Shown: positions 36,159 to 46,833 of the stretch, one piece after another
How the letters are laid out: every line of letters starts with the position of its first letter
How positions within the stretch are numbered: position 1 is the stretch's first letter
Assembly (NCBI GenBank): GCA_018873245.2
Contig: JAEMBT020000009.1
Location: forward strand, 620,001 to 684,000
DNA: 64,000 nucleotides
DNA from: Archegozetes longisetosus
Lineage: Eukaryota; Arthropoda; Arachnida; Sarcoptiformes; Trhypochthoniidae
Direction of reading: 5' to 3'
Notes under the pieces: generated by a model
What the model was told of the DNA's origin: nothing
Databases searched by the model: none
Seen by the model: the letters and a program-made list of their open reading frames with translations, nothing else
Made by a program: the position numbers and the translations under genes

Positions 36159-37589
36159 ATGATATATGTCTGCATTTCAATCTTCTACTCGATTCCACAA
36201 TTGATTATTAGATGTCGCTTATTATTTCGTTTCTCTTTTTAGCACAAACCAGAAGCATCTATTGTATATAATCTTTGACCATCATTACTTAACAATGCCT
36301 AACTATTTTCGCGTAATCTAGAAGTTCCTGAGAATTCTATTTATCAATGACATGAACAGTAACAATTCAATTAATATCATGAATTTTTTGAAGACTTCTA
36401 ACTCGCATTAGGGATTTTCGAAAATTTTACTAAAAGTGCATTTTCGACTTCGAAAATAAGTTTTTTTCCTAAGTATAAAGATTAGACTAAAAAAGGAACC
36501 GATCGATAACTAGGATTCAGGTTTCAGAAAATTGTTCACAGCATGAATTTCATGTCATAATATACCTACTATAGATAGTTGAAAATGCTGGCCTCTAGTT
36601 TTTTAGAAGTTATGGTCATTTGAAAATCTTTCCCTATGTATTCGTCATTTATATTCGTCATTTATATGTTACCCATATCTCTCAGACTAAAACTCTATGG
36701 TTAAATATATTGAAATTTATATAGAAAATCAGTTAATTTTAAAGCTTTATAGTTTTTGCACAATTATTGAACCAACAATGGAAATTTGAAATCTTGATAA
36801 ATCATTATGTGCAATGTGCAAGTCTAGTTAACTTTAGCCAGTTTGATACAACGAAATTTTCTAAGTATATTAATCTTACCGTTTTATGCAAATAATAATC
36901 CACATATGTTTTTTGAATAAAAATTTATAAAAAAAATGATGAGGGTTTTTGATTTGACTGAATTTTTAGAAAATTTTCGCTCTATTACAATTTTGCACTC
37001 AATAGTTTAGAGCTAAGTTTTATGGCTAATATGTAATTGTTTTGAACTCTATTAAGATTACACAGGAAAAGATTTGCAAGTGGGCAAAACTTCTAAGTAA
37101 CAAGCGATCAGTATGCAAAACTATTATTTTCGGACATGTCATAACATGTCATAAAAAATTTTGAAGTCTGAATCCCATTGATTGGTCGGTTTTCTGCTAA
37201 GATAGCATCTAATCAAATCTCTTATAAGATACATATATTGATTTCATATTAGGCACAAGAATAAAATAATTGAAACTCAGCTTAACTCATTTGATAATTT
37301 TTGTACCAGAAAAAGCTTTACGTGACATTGTATTCTAGTCCGAAATTTGATTTAAAAGTATTTGTGAACTTATTTTCAGAGATCTGATATAAGAATTTAA
37401 AATAGACTAAACTAGAAACTGAAAGTTTAAAATACATAACTTTGACGCATAATCCGTATTAGTGTAACCACGTGTTCGATTTCGACCTCTAAGTTTGTGG
37501 TACTTGGCTCCAGGGTCCAAATCGAACCCTAACCTGGTCCAGTTTTCAGTCAATTAATTTTTTAATGCAATCTAATTTTGTTAACATTC
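36159..37589. other. Intergenic, no gene recognised
   Basis: No coding pattern. Around 37465-37540 a GC-richer patch contains GTAACCACGTGTTCGATTTC and CCTCTAAGTTTGTGG; a related string (GTAACCACTTCTAGCCTCTAAGTTTGT) occurs at 54199-54226, so it is a dispersed repeat. Confidence 0.4.
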
Positions 37590-37911
37590 AAATTTGTAGA
37601 ATTTCAAATGTACTTCTCATCTGGCCTTTGAAAATCAAAAAGGCTTATACAAATTAAAAGATAAGGTAAGACCGAAAACTAATGTTTGATATTTAGTCAT
37701 ATGGGAACGAACTTCTATATAAGAAACCTTTTTCAAAACTGAATAAGAGTTTGCACATTTTAGAGATTAAATGCTAAATACACAAAAAATTCTTTATTTA
37801 AAACATTATTTCGTCTCATAAAATGATATTAATCTTGCGTATGAAAAACCTCAGTCTATATTTTGCGAAAAACTTTTGGATATCTATAAGATTCTTGAAT
37901 ATGTTCAGGTA

Positions 37912-38795
37912 GGGCCTTAGGAGCACGTAAATCAACTGATAAGTCATTTTTAATATTATTTATCTATCTTATATCATGAAAAACTAATAAAAGTTCAGTT
38001 AAATCTTGAAAAAAGTTCAGATCAAATTTAATATCTTTATCAATAATAACATGACAAACTTTTGATATCTTATATAAGTTCTATTAAATCATTTGTAATA
38101 AGAAATATAACGAAAAAATATCAATATTCGCGCGACACGACATAATAGTTTACTTTCTTTAAGTCTTTTGCCAATTGTTTCTAAGCTAATATCAAGCCTT
38201 AGGCCCGTATGCACAACTATATTTAATACGGTTCTAAGTCTTAAAACCGACTTAAAACTTACGATTTTCGACTCACTGCACAACATGTTTAAAACAGTTT
38301 TAGCACGAGTGCATATCGGCTAATTTTCTCTAATCTCTGTGCGAGCCTAGGATTTTCGATAGCATTTCAATTCAACTTCATCAGCGCTGCGGAATGTTTA
38401 ATTTCATTCAACTCATCAGTATTTCTGAATCTTTCTACCCATTTATCGATCGTTCGCTTATCTCATGTTAAAGCGTTTGAAATATCCTGCGGTTTAAAGC
38501 CAGCTCCAAGAAAATATACTATTAAATTTCTCTCGGATTTAATGATAGGTTGTCCTCTTCTCCAGTGATTGTTATTTAAAAATCCATTTCAAATATTAAC
38601 ACAAAATATATGTTCTACTGACTGTTGCTGAAAATATCTACTAATAATCTGTTTGTAATAATAATGCATGCTTCGCTTATCAATGATCAAAATTTCTTTC
38701 AAAGTTTGTCATTTTTATTTTTCAATTTAGGTTATCAAAATTTTAAGATTTATCAAAAAATTAATAATCAGTTGATTTTCATGCTCCTACGGCCT
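37912..38795 (-). mobile_element. Tc1/mariner-superfamily element with HTH fragment
   Basis: Ends GGGCCTTAGGAGCAC and, from the right, AGGCCGTAGGAGCAT are inverted repeats extending about 35 bp (both continue with AATCAACTGAT), each next to a TA (37910-37911 and 38796-38797). The minus strand near 38570-38370 encodes SERNLIVYFLGAGFKPQDIS and, past a stop, KRTIDKWVERFRNTDEL: the paired helix-turn-helix start of Tc1/mariner transposases. The catalytic part is missing. An inner inverted pair at 38202-38320 (GTATGCAC and GTGCATA) may be a further small insertion. Confidence 0.65.
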
Positions 38796-39066
38796 TAACT
38801 GTTGCTAAGTCAGTAAATTCAAAATCCTATAACACATTGTGTAGTTTGGACAATAATTATTGTATTAGGGTTTTGTTTATGTAATGCGGTTTTTTTAACG
38901 TTATGTTTGAGGTCAATTTTGAGTCAGTAACCGATTGTTTACAAATGTTTTGCATCCGAATCTAAACTCGATAATCTTTAAATAAATTGTGTCCAAAATG
39001 ACTGAGAACTAAGCATAAGAATTGTTGTATGAATTTCATGATCAAATGCTACCGAAGCCGCACAAA

Positions 39067-39256
39067 ATGACATTGTCAAATTGTTTCAGGTGCATTGGTT
39101 TGAAACAAATTCAGTTGAAGACAAAAGCAATTTTACTATTTCAAAATTACTAGAAGACGATTGCACGAATTGCTCGACAAAAATAGAAAGATGAGAAATA
39201 AGCTGAATTGTACATACGAAAATGAATTGTCAAATTGTTTGGTGCATTGGTTTGCA
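39067..39256 (+). repeat. Direct repeat of about 34 bp, two copies
   Basis: Copies near 39067 and 39222 share TTGTCAAATTGTTT followed by GGTGCATTGGTTTG, 155 bp apart. No coding frame spans them. Confidence 0.6.
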
Positions 39257-39745
39257 ATTATTGAGTGAAAATTTTCTATTCAATTTGATGTGTTATAGAT
39301 TTCCTACTTATAGATTGGTTCAATGAATGTCAAGTATTTCTTTAAAATTATATTAATAAAAACTTATAGAATTGATAAATATTACTAACTCTTATACAAT
39401 GAAATGAATTATTCGGTTAACTTGCATTGAGTCAAATGTTGAACAGAGTATAGAGTGTAATTATAAATCCTTTTGCTTTTTCATGTAACTAAAGCAGTAC
39501 TTTTCAACTTTCATGTTTGATATGAAGCATGGTTAGCATATAATTTCTAAAAAGGGCAAACTCTGATTGAGTTTTGAAAATGTTTTCTTACATATTCGTT
39601 CGTTCTCATAAAAGACTAGATGACTAAATATTAAATACTAGTTTTCGGTCTTACCTTACTTTTGAATTTATATAAGCCTTTTTGATTTCAAAAGTCAAGC
39701 AAAGAGTACATTTCGACTTCCGTGCTTGAATACATAAATTTCGTC

Positions 39746-40684
39746 TAGACTATAGCAAACGTGGACGGCTATGTTCCCGACGTCGTAGACGCATAAATTA
39801 TATATCGTTGGATTCGTCTCGACTATACGAGTCGATTGAGACTATACTCGATGTCATCCGAGGTCAACACGAAAATTCGAGTTTATTCGATCTAATAAGT
39901 CGAATTTCGATTCAAGCTTTATTTAACAAATAGAACATAGAAAACTTCAGACAAATTAAATATATGTGACTTTAAGGTCATATTCAATTGTATTCCAATT
40001 TAAGTATATAAGATTAATCGCTTGAAATAACTTCAGACAAATAATAACAGGGAAAAAATGCTTAAAATCTTTCTTCAATCTTAATTTAATACTTAGAATT
40101 TTTAAATGTATTACATGTTATGACTAATAAGATCAAAATGGGTAGGAATCGAGGATTATTTCTAATCAGTGTATCATATGATTATTTTGACCTTATAATG
40201 GTTTTGTGAAAATATGCGAATTTGATTTGTCTAGAATTATCTCAAGCGATTAATCTTATACATTTCAAATTGAAATACACTCTGTATTAGAGTTAGCTCG
40301 AAATTCGACATTCAATGTCGAAAAAATTAAATGACGCTAAATGAATTCGAATGATCTCAGGTGTGAGCTCATTCGATTGGTATGGCCAGGAAGATTCCAA
40401 TGATGTATAACTTATGTTTCTACATTTGAAACATACTCACGTTGAAGAAATTAGATGAAAATGATCTGGAAGTGACCATGAAGGTGACCTTAAGGTCACA
40501 TATGTTTAATTTGTCTTCAGTTTTCTATGTTCTATTTGTTGAATAAACTCGAATTTTTGTGTTGACCTCGGATGACATCGAGTATAGTCTCACAATTGAC
40601 TCGTATAGTCGAGACAGTCCAACGATGTATAATTTATGCGTCTACGACGTCGCGAACATAGCCGTCCACGTTTGCTATAGTCCA
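39746..40684. mobile_element. Large foldback element (939 bp)
   Basis: Left end TAGACTATAGCAAACGTGGA and right end TGGACTATAGCAAACGTGGA (complement strand) begin arms that stay inverted copies nearly to the centre: CGATGTCATCCGAGGTCAAC, then a shared AACATAGAAAAC tract, then AAGCGATTAATCTTATA near 40010-40265. Almost the whole element can form one long hairpin. The 63-codon plus frame at 40559-40750 lies in the right arm and is not a gene. No target duplication could be identified. Confidence 0.8.
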
Positions 40685-41260
40685 GCCAATTTATCTTTAT
40701 TGAAAGTAATATATCGTACAATACAGTATAACATCAGTAAATATAATTAAACTTTATAAATAACAAAACTTTAAAATAACTTTCTTTTATAATTATGTTT
40801 AGCTGCAATAATATCATTATTATATTCTGATAGATACTCTTCAAAAGTTGTCTTCATCGTAAGTATCACTTCCAGATTCCTCACAAAAATTTATCATAAA
40901 GCTTTGACTATTTTCTTCAACTATCCCCTCACATTCCCAATAAGTATTTTCAATATCCTTTCAATGTCTAAACCTTTCTTCATCGTTTCAGGTTTTATCT
41001 CATTGATAGATTTATTTATTAGGGTTAAAATTTCTTCTTTATTATTAAATTGTTTGCGAATCAATTTTTTCATTTGATGCCAAACTAGCTCAATAGGATT
41101 GAGATGACAGCGATATGGGGGCAAACGTAGTGGTATGTGTCCAAAGTTGAAAATTATTTCATTTACAGTGAGTTTTTATCAGGCATATTTTTTACTTAAT
41201 CCAATAATTGCAATTTCTTATCAAATTCATGAAAAGTGATATTGTTTGATAACAGGAACT

Positions 41261-43205
41261 CTGCCGTTTCACGAAAAACATAACGCAAGAGGTACAATCA
41301 CGAGCAAAATCATGCAGGCTTTCGTGCTTAGTGCTTAGAAGTTTTACTATAGCTCGTTTTACTATAAATATAATAACTTTTATCAAGTTAAATTTTTTAT
41401 ATTTATTGCAACAATAAGTTTTCTTTAATAATATAATTGTTTTACAAAATAATGAATTTAAAAATTTAAACTTTTGGTATTTCGTCGTATTCGTCTTTAT
41501 ACTTTTGATCTAGAGTATTAATTAATTTTAACATAGAATTATATTTATTTATATGCAACCCTCTAGCTTTTGACTGTTTAAGAATATTGACAAGAAGTTT
41601 ACCATCGCTTTTAATTAAATTTTTTTTAACATCTTTACATAAAATATCAACATCATGATATGTCTCTTCATTATGATTATACTTAACATGAATTTTATAT
41701 AAGCCTTTCCTGAATTGACATTCTTTAACTTTACTTGTATGAAATAGATTGGATAAGTTAGGTTTTGTTAAGTCATTAAAGAGTAATATATCTTTGTGAG
41801 TTATAGGAAGAACAGTAATATTTTTACGTGAATTCTTAATTAAGTCATTACAATGCTTAGGACTATAAATATAAACATTTCTTTTAAAATTTTGGCTTAT
41901 ATTTCCATGCAATGCATCATAGGACATTTCTGTATGACCAACTTCAAGATACTTTAAAGTAATAGTTTCGAAATTAATACTTTTGTCATTAATAATTAAA
42001 ATTAAATTAGCATATATTTTTTATTTTTATTTTGGCCCGTACAGTTGTCTGACCATAGAATAACTTTAGAATTTTTACAAAATTCGGAGTTTAAAAAAAT
42101 TAGAGTAAAATTGATAAATTCTAAAGAAGTTTTTTCAATTTCTGTATCATTTGATACAATACATAAGGAATTCTTATTTTTCCCTATGCCACAAAATGTC
42201 TGATTGTACACAGAAATTTTATCATTAAAGTGTGAATCTTTGAGAGGTAATCTTGGAATAATAATTATTTTTGCATATCTACTGCTGCAACAGCTAATTT
42301 TGTGTTAGTTTTAGATTTATTTGCGTCTATATGCATCAAATTTTTCGAATCTTTAGAATTTTCTTTATGTATCTCATAAAATTTACATTTTTCACAATCA
42401 CAAATATTAGACTTATTATGTATTTCATAAATAACACATTTTAAACACATATCCTGGGAGGGTCTCCTAAAACCAATATTCAATTTTTTTAAAAAATGAA
42501 TTAAAATAATTGAATGTGCAGCTTTCAGTTGAACTTTTAGTTTCAATGAATTTTTGTATAATTTACATGGGCTCATATTAAATTTCTCACTAATATATAA
42601 TCTATTTGGGGAATGATTTAAATTATAATGTGACTTTTTTGGGTTAAAGGACATTATATATTTCTCAATTTCAGTATCGAAATCATTAGATTTTCTTTTC
42701 CACTTACCTCTTTTTTCTTCAGTTTTAGGTAATTTGTTAAATACATCGTTTTTAAGTAGTTTTCTTATTGAAGAATCTGTTTTATATCCAAGTAGTTTTA
42801 AGAAAAACTGTTTACAAACTTCTTTTTTGTCTAATTTAAAATGTAATTTATGTTGCTTAAATGTCACACTTTTAATTTTCTCCTCCTTTACATTTTTTAA
42901 TTAAAATAATTGTTTATCTCTTGATGAAAGTGCATCAAATTGTTGTTTAATTCTAATTAAATCGTTTGATGTGAAATTGTTTTCACAATTGAAATTGCAA
43001 ATTTTGCTTTTACAACTTTTGTTTATTTCATTTAAAATACTCATTTTCATAGTTTGATATATTTTTATAAAATAAAATTAAATAAATAGTGGCAAGTAAA
43101 CAATAAACTGAATAGTGTGCCAAAAATAGCACGAATGCCAATCTTAAAAACTGGTTTTTCACTCACGATGGTACCTCTTACGTTATATTTTTCATGAAGC
43201 GGCAG
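41261..43205 (-). mobile_element. Sola-like DNA transposon (1945 bp), inserted in the Tc1-type relic
   Basis: Inverted termini of about 48 bp start CTGCCGTTTCACGAAAAACA (left) and CTGCCGCTTCATGAAAAATA (right, complement strand), both continuing with CGYAAGAGGTACMATC. The element is bounded by an identical 4-bp duplication, AACT at 41257-41260 and 43206-43209. It interrupts the DDE_3 transposase between its second motif and the SNNITF segment, so both the insertion and the order of events are clear. The single encoded protein fits a DDD transposase. A 4-bp duplication plus DDD fits the Sola superfamily; that family name is from memory and needs a search. Confidence 0.75.
41466..43050 (-). pseudogene. 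DDD transposase of the Sola-like element (DUF7869-type), interrupted
   Basis: Roughly 525 codons starting MKMSILNEINKSC. The amino-terminal region has the conserved KEVCKQFFLKLLGY motif, then SHYNLNHSPNRLYI and a zinc-ligand-like Cys/His cluster (CLKC, CDCEKC near 42400-42440). The putative acid triad follows: VAAVDMQK, then VILWSDNCTGQNKN, then GHTEMSYDALHG. Similar proteins are common in insects, hydra and other animals under the label DUF7869; the N-terminal YNP-SHY block and the WSDNC-GQN motif are the signature. The frame is broken about three times (an early stop near 42900 and shifts near 42265 and 42000), so it is inactive, although the element is otherwise full length. The C-terminal part is Lys/Asn-rich. 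Confidence 0.7.
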
Positions 43206-43769
43206 AACTGTTGTAGGTGGTTTTAGGGATATGACTGTATTGACGGCTATGAGTAGGTACATTATTCAATGAAATAATGGATTTTTCGGGCAATCTAGGG
43301 AAAAGTTTTGTTTGCAGTCAATTTTCAAATATCTCACTATAGAGTTCTTTGTTGACCAGAATCAACTCAGCATTAGGTACAAATCCATTTTCAGTAATTT
43401 CAGCAATAATAGAAAATCGCAGACCCTTTCCAACCGGTAATTTAATTTTCAGTAATTCTTCATCGCATATTATTATCTCATTAATTATTAGATTTTTAAG
43501 CGCATAAGTTTCATCTAAAGCTACAGTTGGGATATTCGGGTATTTTCTTTCTAATTCTCTTTTGTCTTTCAAATAATTTCGGTGCTTAATAATATTTTCA
43601 GGTTTATCCATTAATATTTTACGAGAAATTTCACTAGTTTATGTAACCCAAACCTCATTTTTTCATTAATTTATAAAATAGCGGCATTAAGTAATCACGA
43701 AAACTAATGTCCAGATTTCCAAATAAATGTCACAAATGTATGAAAAAGTTTTTTGTTTATAAAATTGGA

Positions 43770-44356
43770 GGGTGAATCGGGGCTAATGGGTCTAGAAGCG
43801 TTCCTAACCCTCCGCCCCCAATCTGATATATCACTGGATTTAGTTCGTCAAGTTGAACATTTTGATACTACACTCGACTACTTCCAACACGAATCTGACA
43901 ACTTCCGACGGGAGTGGCTGACGCCGCCAAGTGATATATTATTGCACTCAGGACATCGAACTGAGCATTTTGATACCTCATTTGATCAATTATCATAAGT
44001 AGTTCTCGAGATATCCATTGTTTGGTTTAGTACCTCGTAATGGATAAACCTGGATTCTTGAGTCGTAACCCAAACAAACCTGATATAAACTAAGGGAGAA
44101 TAAGTTTGGTCACGAAGAGACCTAACCTATTATACCTTAGTTTAAATCAGGTTTGGCTTGGTTACAAATTGGTAAAGGCAGGTTTATCCATTTTGGAGGG
44201 GGTTAGGTCTCGGTGGCCAGAAGTGGCCAGTTTCGGGTTGGAAGCAGTCAAGTGTGGTATCGAAATGTTCAGTTCGGCGAACTGAATCCAATTATGTATT
44301 ACACTTGGAGGTGGGGACTCAGGAACCCCTTTAGACCCATTGGCCCCGATTCACCC
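43770..44356. mobile_element. Foldback element (about 587 bp), GC-rich arms
   Basis: Left end GGGTGAATCGGGGCTAATGG and right end (complement) GGGTGAATCGGGGCCAATGG begin arms that remain inverted copies through GAACATTTTGATAC/GAACATTTCGATAC, CTTCCAAC and AATGGATAAACCTG to the centre. A direct repeat AAATTG lies two bases outside each end (43762-43767, 44359-44364) and may be the target duplication. The 81-codon plus frame at 43753-43998 is within the left arm and is not a gene. It sits about 160 bp beyond the start of the Tc1-type relic. Confidence 0.8.
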
Positions 44357-44447
44357 GGAAATTGATTTATATTCGATAGGGATATCTTTTTAATTGGTAT
44401 ATTAACTTTTCAAAATCCATTTTAAAAGTTCTTTGCTTACAGCTAGA

Positions 44448-45361
44448 CTTCGAAATGGCTAATCCCTATTTTGAATCCCATAGTAACCGGTTGCCTGAAT
44501 GATCGTCCCATTTTTCAAAATTTGGAATAAACTAGAGAAAATCTTTTTAATTAGTAATATTGAAAATTTAAGCTAACAACAGAGTGTTCAGCATTTTTAA
44601 ACCCACTTTTCTTTTCAAAGAGAGGTCTAAACGAAATTTTACAAATACCAAAGCATTCCCCTAGGACTAATATACGATTCTTTTATTTTAAGCTTTACAT
44701 TTTGAGATTAATGCACCAAAACCTATATAATTAAGCACATATACACATAGGTTTTGATTTTAGTTAACTACTTAACTTTTAACTAATGAAAAAATAATAG
44801 AGTTGAGTCTTAAATAAGTCTTATTGCGAAAAGTTTTGATAGGATGAAAACAAAAATAATATAATATCAATGATCTACACGCTACACAAATTATTTTTAG
44901 TGCTAATTTTCGTTCATATCGAATCGTACTGAAGTCCAGCTAGAAGTTTGATAAACATGGAAATTTGAATCAGTTTCTAAACTGTTAATAATCTGAATAG
45001 TCTTCAATTTAAAGTGGTGTTCAACACTGCCAGTTTTTCAAGTTTCCTCAGATAAAGCAGTTAACTCATTAAATTTGTAATTCTAATTAAATGAGATTAG
45101 TTTTAACTTTAAAACAATGAACTTAGAATGACTTTTATTATTTTATGTGTACTCTTATGCACTATATTATAATTTGTAGCAGTATAACTGTATACAGTAT
45201 GATTACTAACTAAACTTCAGAGCTATTACTTCAATTTATTAAACTTAGTGATTCTTCCGATTAAAAAGGGCAAATTCTGCTAATAGATACAGGGAACAGG
45301 GTTTAGTCAATATAAAATAGCCATTTAGAAATTAGTCATTCTGAAATTAGCCATTTCGAAG
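44448..45361. mobile_element. Possible TIR element (CTTCGAAATGGCTAAT ends)
   Basis: CTTCGAAATGGCTAAT at 44448-44463 is mirrored exactly by ATTAGCCATTTCGAAG at 45346-45361. At the right end the ATTAGCCATTT unit is repeated three times in tandem with variations (45319-45355). The interior is AT-rich and non-coding. No target duplication was found, so the element assignment is tentative. Confidence 0.5.
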
Positions 45362-45923
45362 TTTTTCCTTTAGTTTCTATCGTCAAGTATTTGTTAATTC
45401 CCAAAAGATATAAACCTGTTTTTACTTTCATTTATTTGCCGAATGTTTTATACTATCTTATTGTGAGAACACTTGGCAAGCATTGCCATCTTATTTAAAG
45501 CCATATCCATTATCAACAAAAAAATACATTTCAATGATTGGATTGTTCAATGATCTGTCGAATGCTTTAACATGGAAGTAAACTTTCCTCATAATATACG
45601 AGAGCATACTTTATAGTAAAGTAAATATAAAAATTTGTTTAAAACTTCAAATCAAGTAAATATTAAATGTTTTTTTATATATTTAACGAACAAATAATTT
45701 TCCTTTTAATCGAATAAATCGGTATTAGGTAATCGAAAAATTAAACGTTTGTATTTCGATTAATGTAAGTCTAATAATAATCGCAAATACGACTTTCTAT
45801 TATATAAAGTTGCGATAATTCTTTATCAATTTTGTAGTACGCGCTCAAATTTATTTAGCAAAAATATTTCCTTAATGAATACGAAACGCCTATAAAAGCT
45901 GACATCATTGATGATCTTCCTTC
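45362..45923. other. Spacer before duplication copy 2
   Basis: No gene. A short string near 45505 (CATATCCATTATCA) resembles 14655 upstream of copy 1, so the original duplication probably began slightly earlier and was disrupted here by about 0.4 kb of extra DNA. Confidence 0.4.
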
Positions 45924-46833
45924 ATTTTCTGAATGCTTATGAATAACAATTTTGAATATTGACTGAATGAGTAAAGAAAATATGAAGAATCTTTAGAAGA
46001 GTTTAATTTTATAGCCATTATAGATTAAAATTATTAATGGTTTAAACTTGAAACGAATAGAAGAGAAATGAACCTTCGGAATTTTGAAAAAATAAGGGAT
46101 CCCTGAAATACTTTGGTTAGACTATGGAGGAATATTTTCAAGTCAGGTCATGAATTGATTCCGTTCTTGTCTCATCTCTAAAGGAATGTCCCAAGTTGTC
46201 ATATTCCATATAATTTGATGCTAATTTGCTCATAATCAGGTATTCAAAGTGTTATATCCTTTCGTATGAGACAAAGCTTATAGTAATTCAAACGCTTAAT
46301 TTGCATATAATGTGACTTTTTACAAAACCAATTTCTAATAAGTCAGCACTTACAACAATTATTAAATAAATTATGTGATACGCACTACTTGAGACACGTT
46401 TTTAAATATATATAAAGAATAGTTTGAATTTGTTGCCTCAAACTTCGTTATCCCCTCATAAGTTTTATGACAATTTGTTTTTTGCTTCAACTTCAATGAT
46501 GTAAATGTGATATAAGTATAAACAAGCGAAACCTGTTTTTAAATCAAGAATAAGAGTTATACTCGGTCTAGCTTCAATTTAAAACGAACTACAAAATCAA
46601 AATTCGAGCCTAAGGTCGAAATTTATTTATAGTCGCACATATTTGTCAAAAAGATTTTGATTGAATTTATTAATTCTCTGATAGCGCTTCAAGTTTTACC
46701 AATAAGTGAGGAAATGTTAATTCATAAATTAAACAATGAAAGAATTGATTTTTAGAATTGTTTAATAGTTAGTCAAGGATTTTATATAATATATTTATCT
46801 CTGTGATACTTTAGATTTAATCAAACTTATGAA

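Larger units (their letters stand above)
37590..39720. repeat. Inverted repeat pair of about 180 bp flanking a 1.8-kb segment
   Basis: The left arm (about 37600-37780) and the right arm (about 39545-39715) are inverted copies, for example AAAAGGCTTATACAAATT and AAGGTAAGACCGAAAACTA against their complements near 39640-39685. The pair encloses the Tc1-type element at 37912-38795 and about 0.75 kb of unclassified DNA. It may be a larger element with long inverted ends into which the Tc1-type element inserted. Confidence 0.6.
40828..43611 (-). mobile_element. Tc1/IS630-type (DDE_3) transposase relic, split by a later insertion
   Basis: On the minus strand two blocks of one transposase are separated by the 41261-43205 element. 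The upstream block (43611-43206) has the first catalytic Asp (ALDETYALKN), the GKGLRFSIIAEITENGFVPN stretch typical of DDE_3 proteins, and the second-motif region NNVPTHSRQ, in which the expected Asp is Asn. The downstream block (41256-40828) has SNNITFHEFDKK, then LPPYRCHLNPIELVWHQMKK with the catalytic Glu, and an acidic tail (EESGSDTYDED). Several stops and frame changes occur in both blocks. The amino-terminal DNA-binding part and the element's inverted ends are not recognisable. It is a plain DNA transposon, long dead. Confidence 0.8.

Noticed and set aside
37465-37550. tRNA-like words (GTTCGATTTC, AAATCGAACCC)
   Set aside because: No acceptor, D-arm or anticodon stem can be arranged around them; part of the string is a dispersed repeat also found near 54200.
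43065-43262. 65-codon minus frame with a hydrophobic end
   Set aside because: It straddles the junction between the Tc1-type relic and the terminal repeat of the Sola-like insertion; it is a chimera of two dead elements.
43753-43998. 81-codon frame with protein-like composition
   Set aside because: It lies entirely in the left arm of a foldback element; the apparent coding quality comes from its GC-rich repeat.
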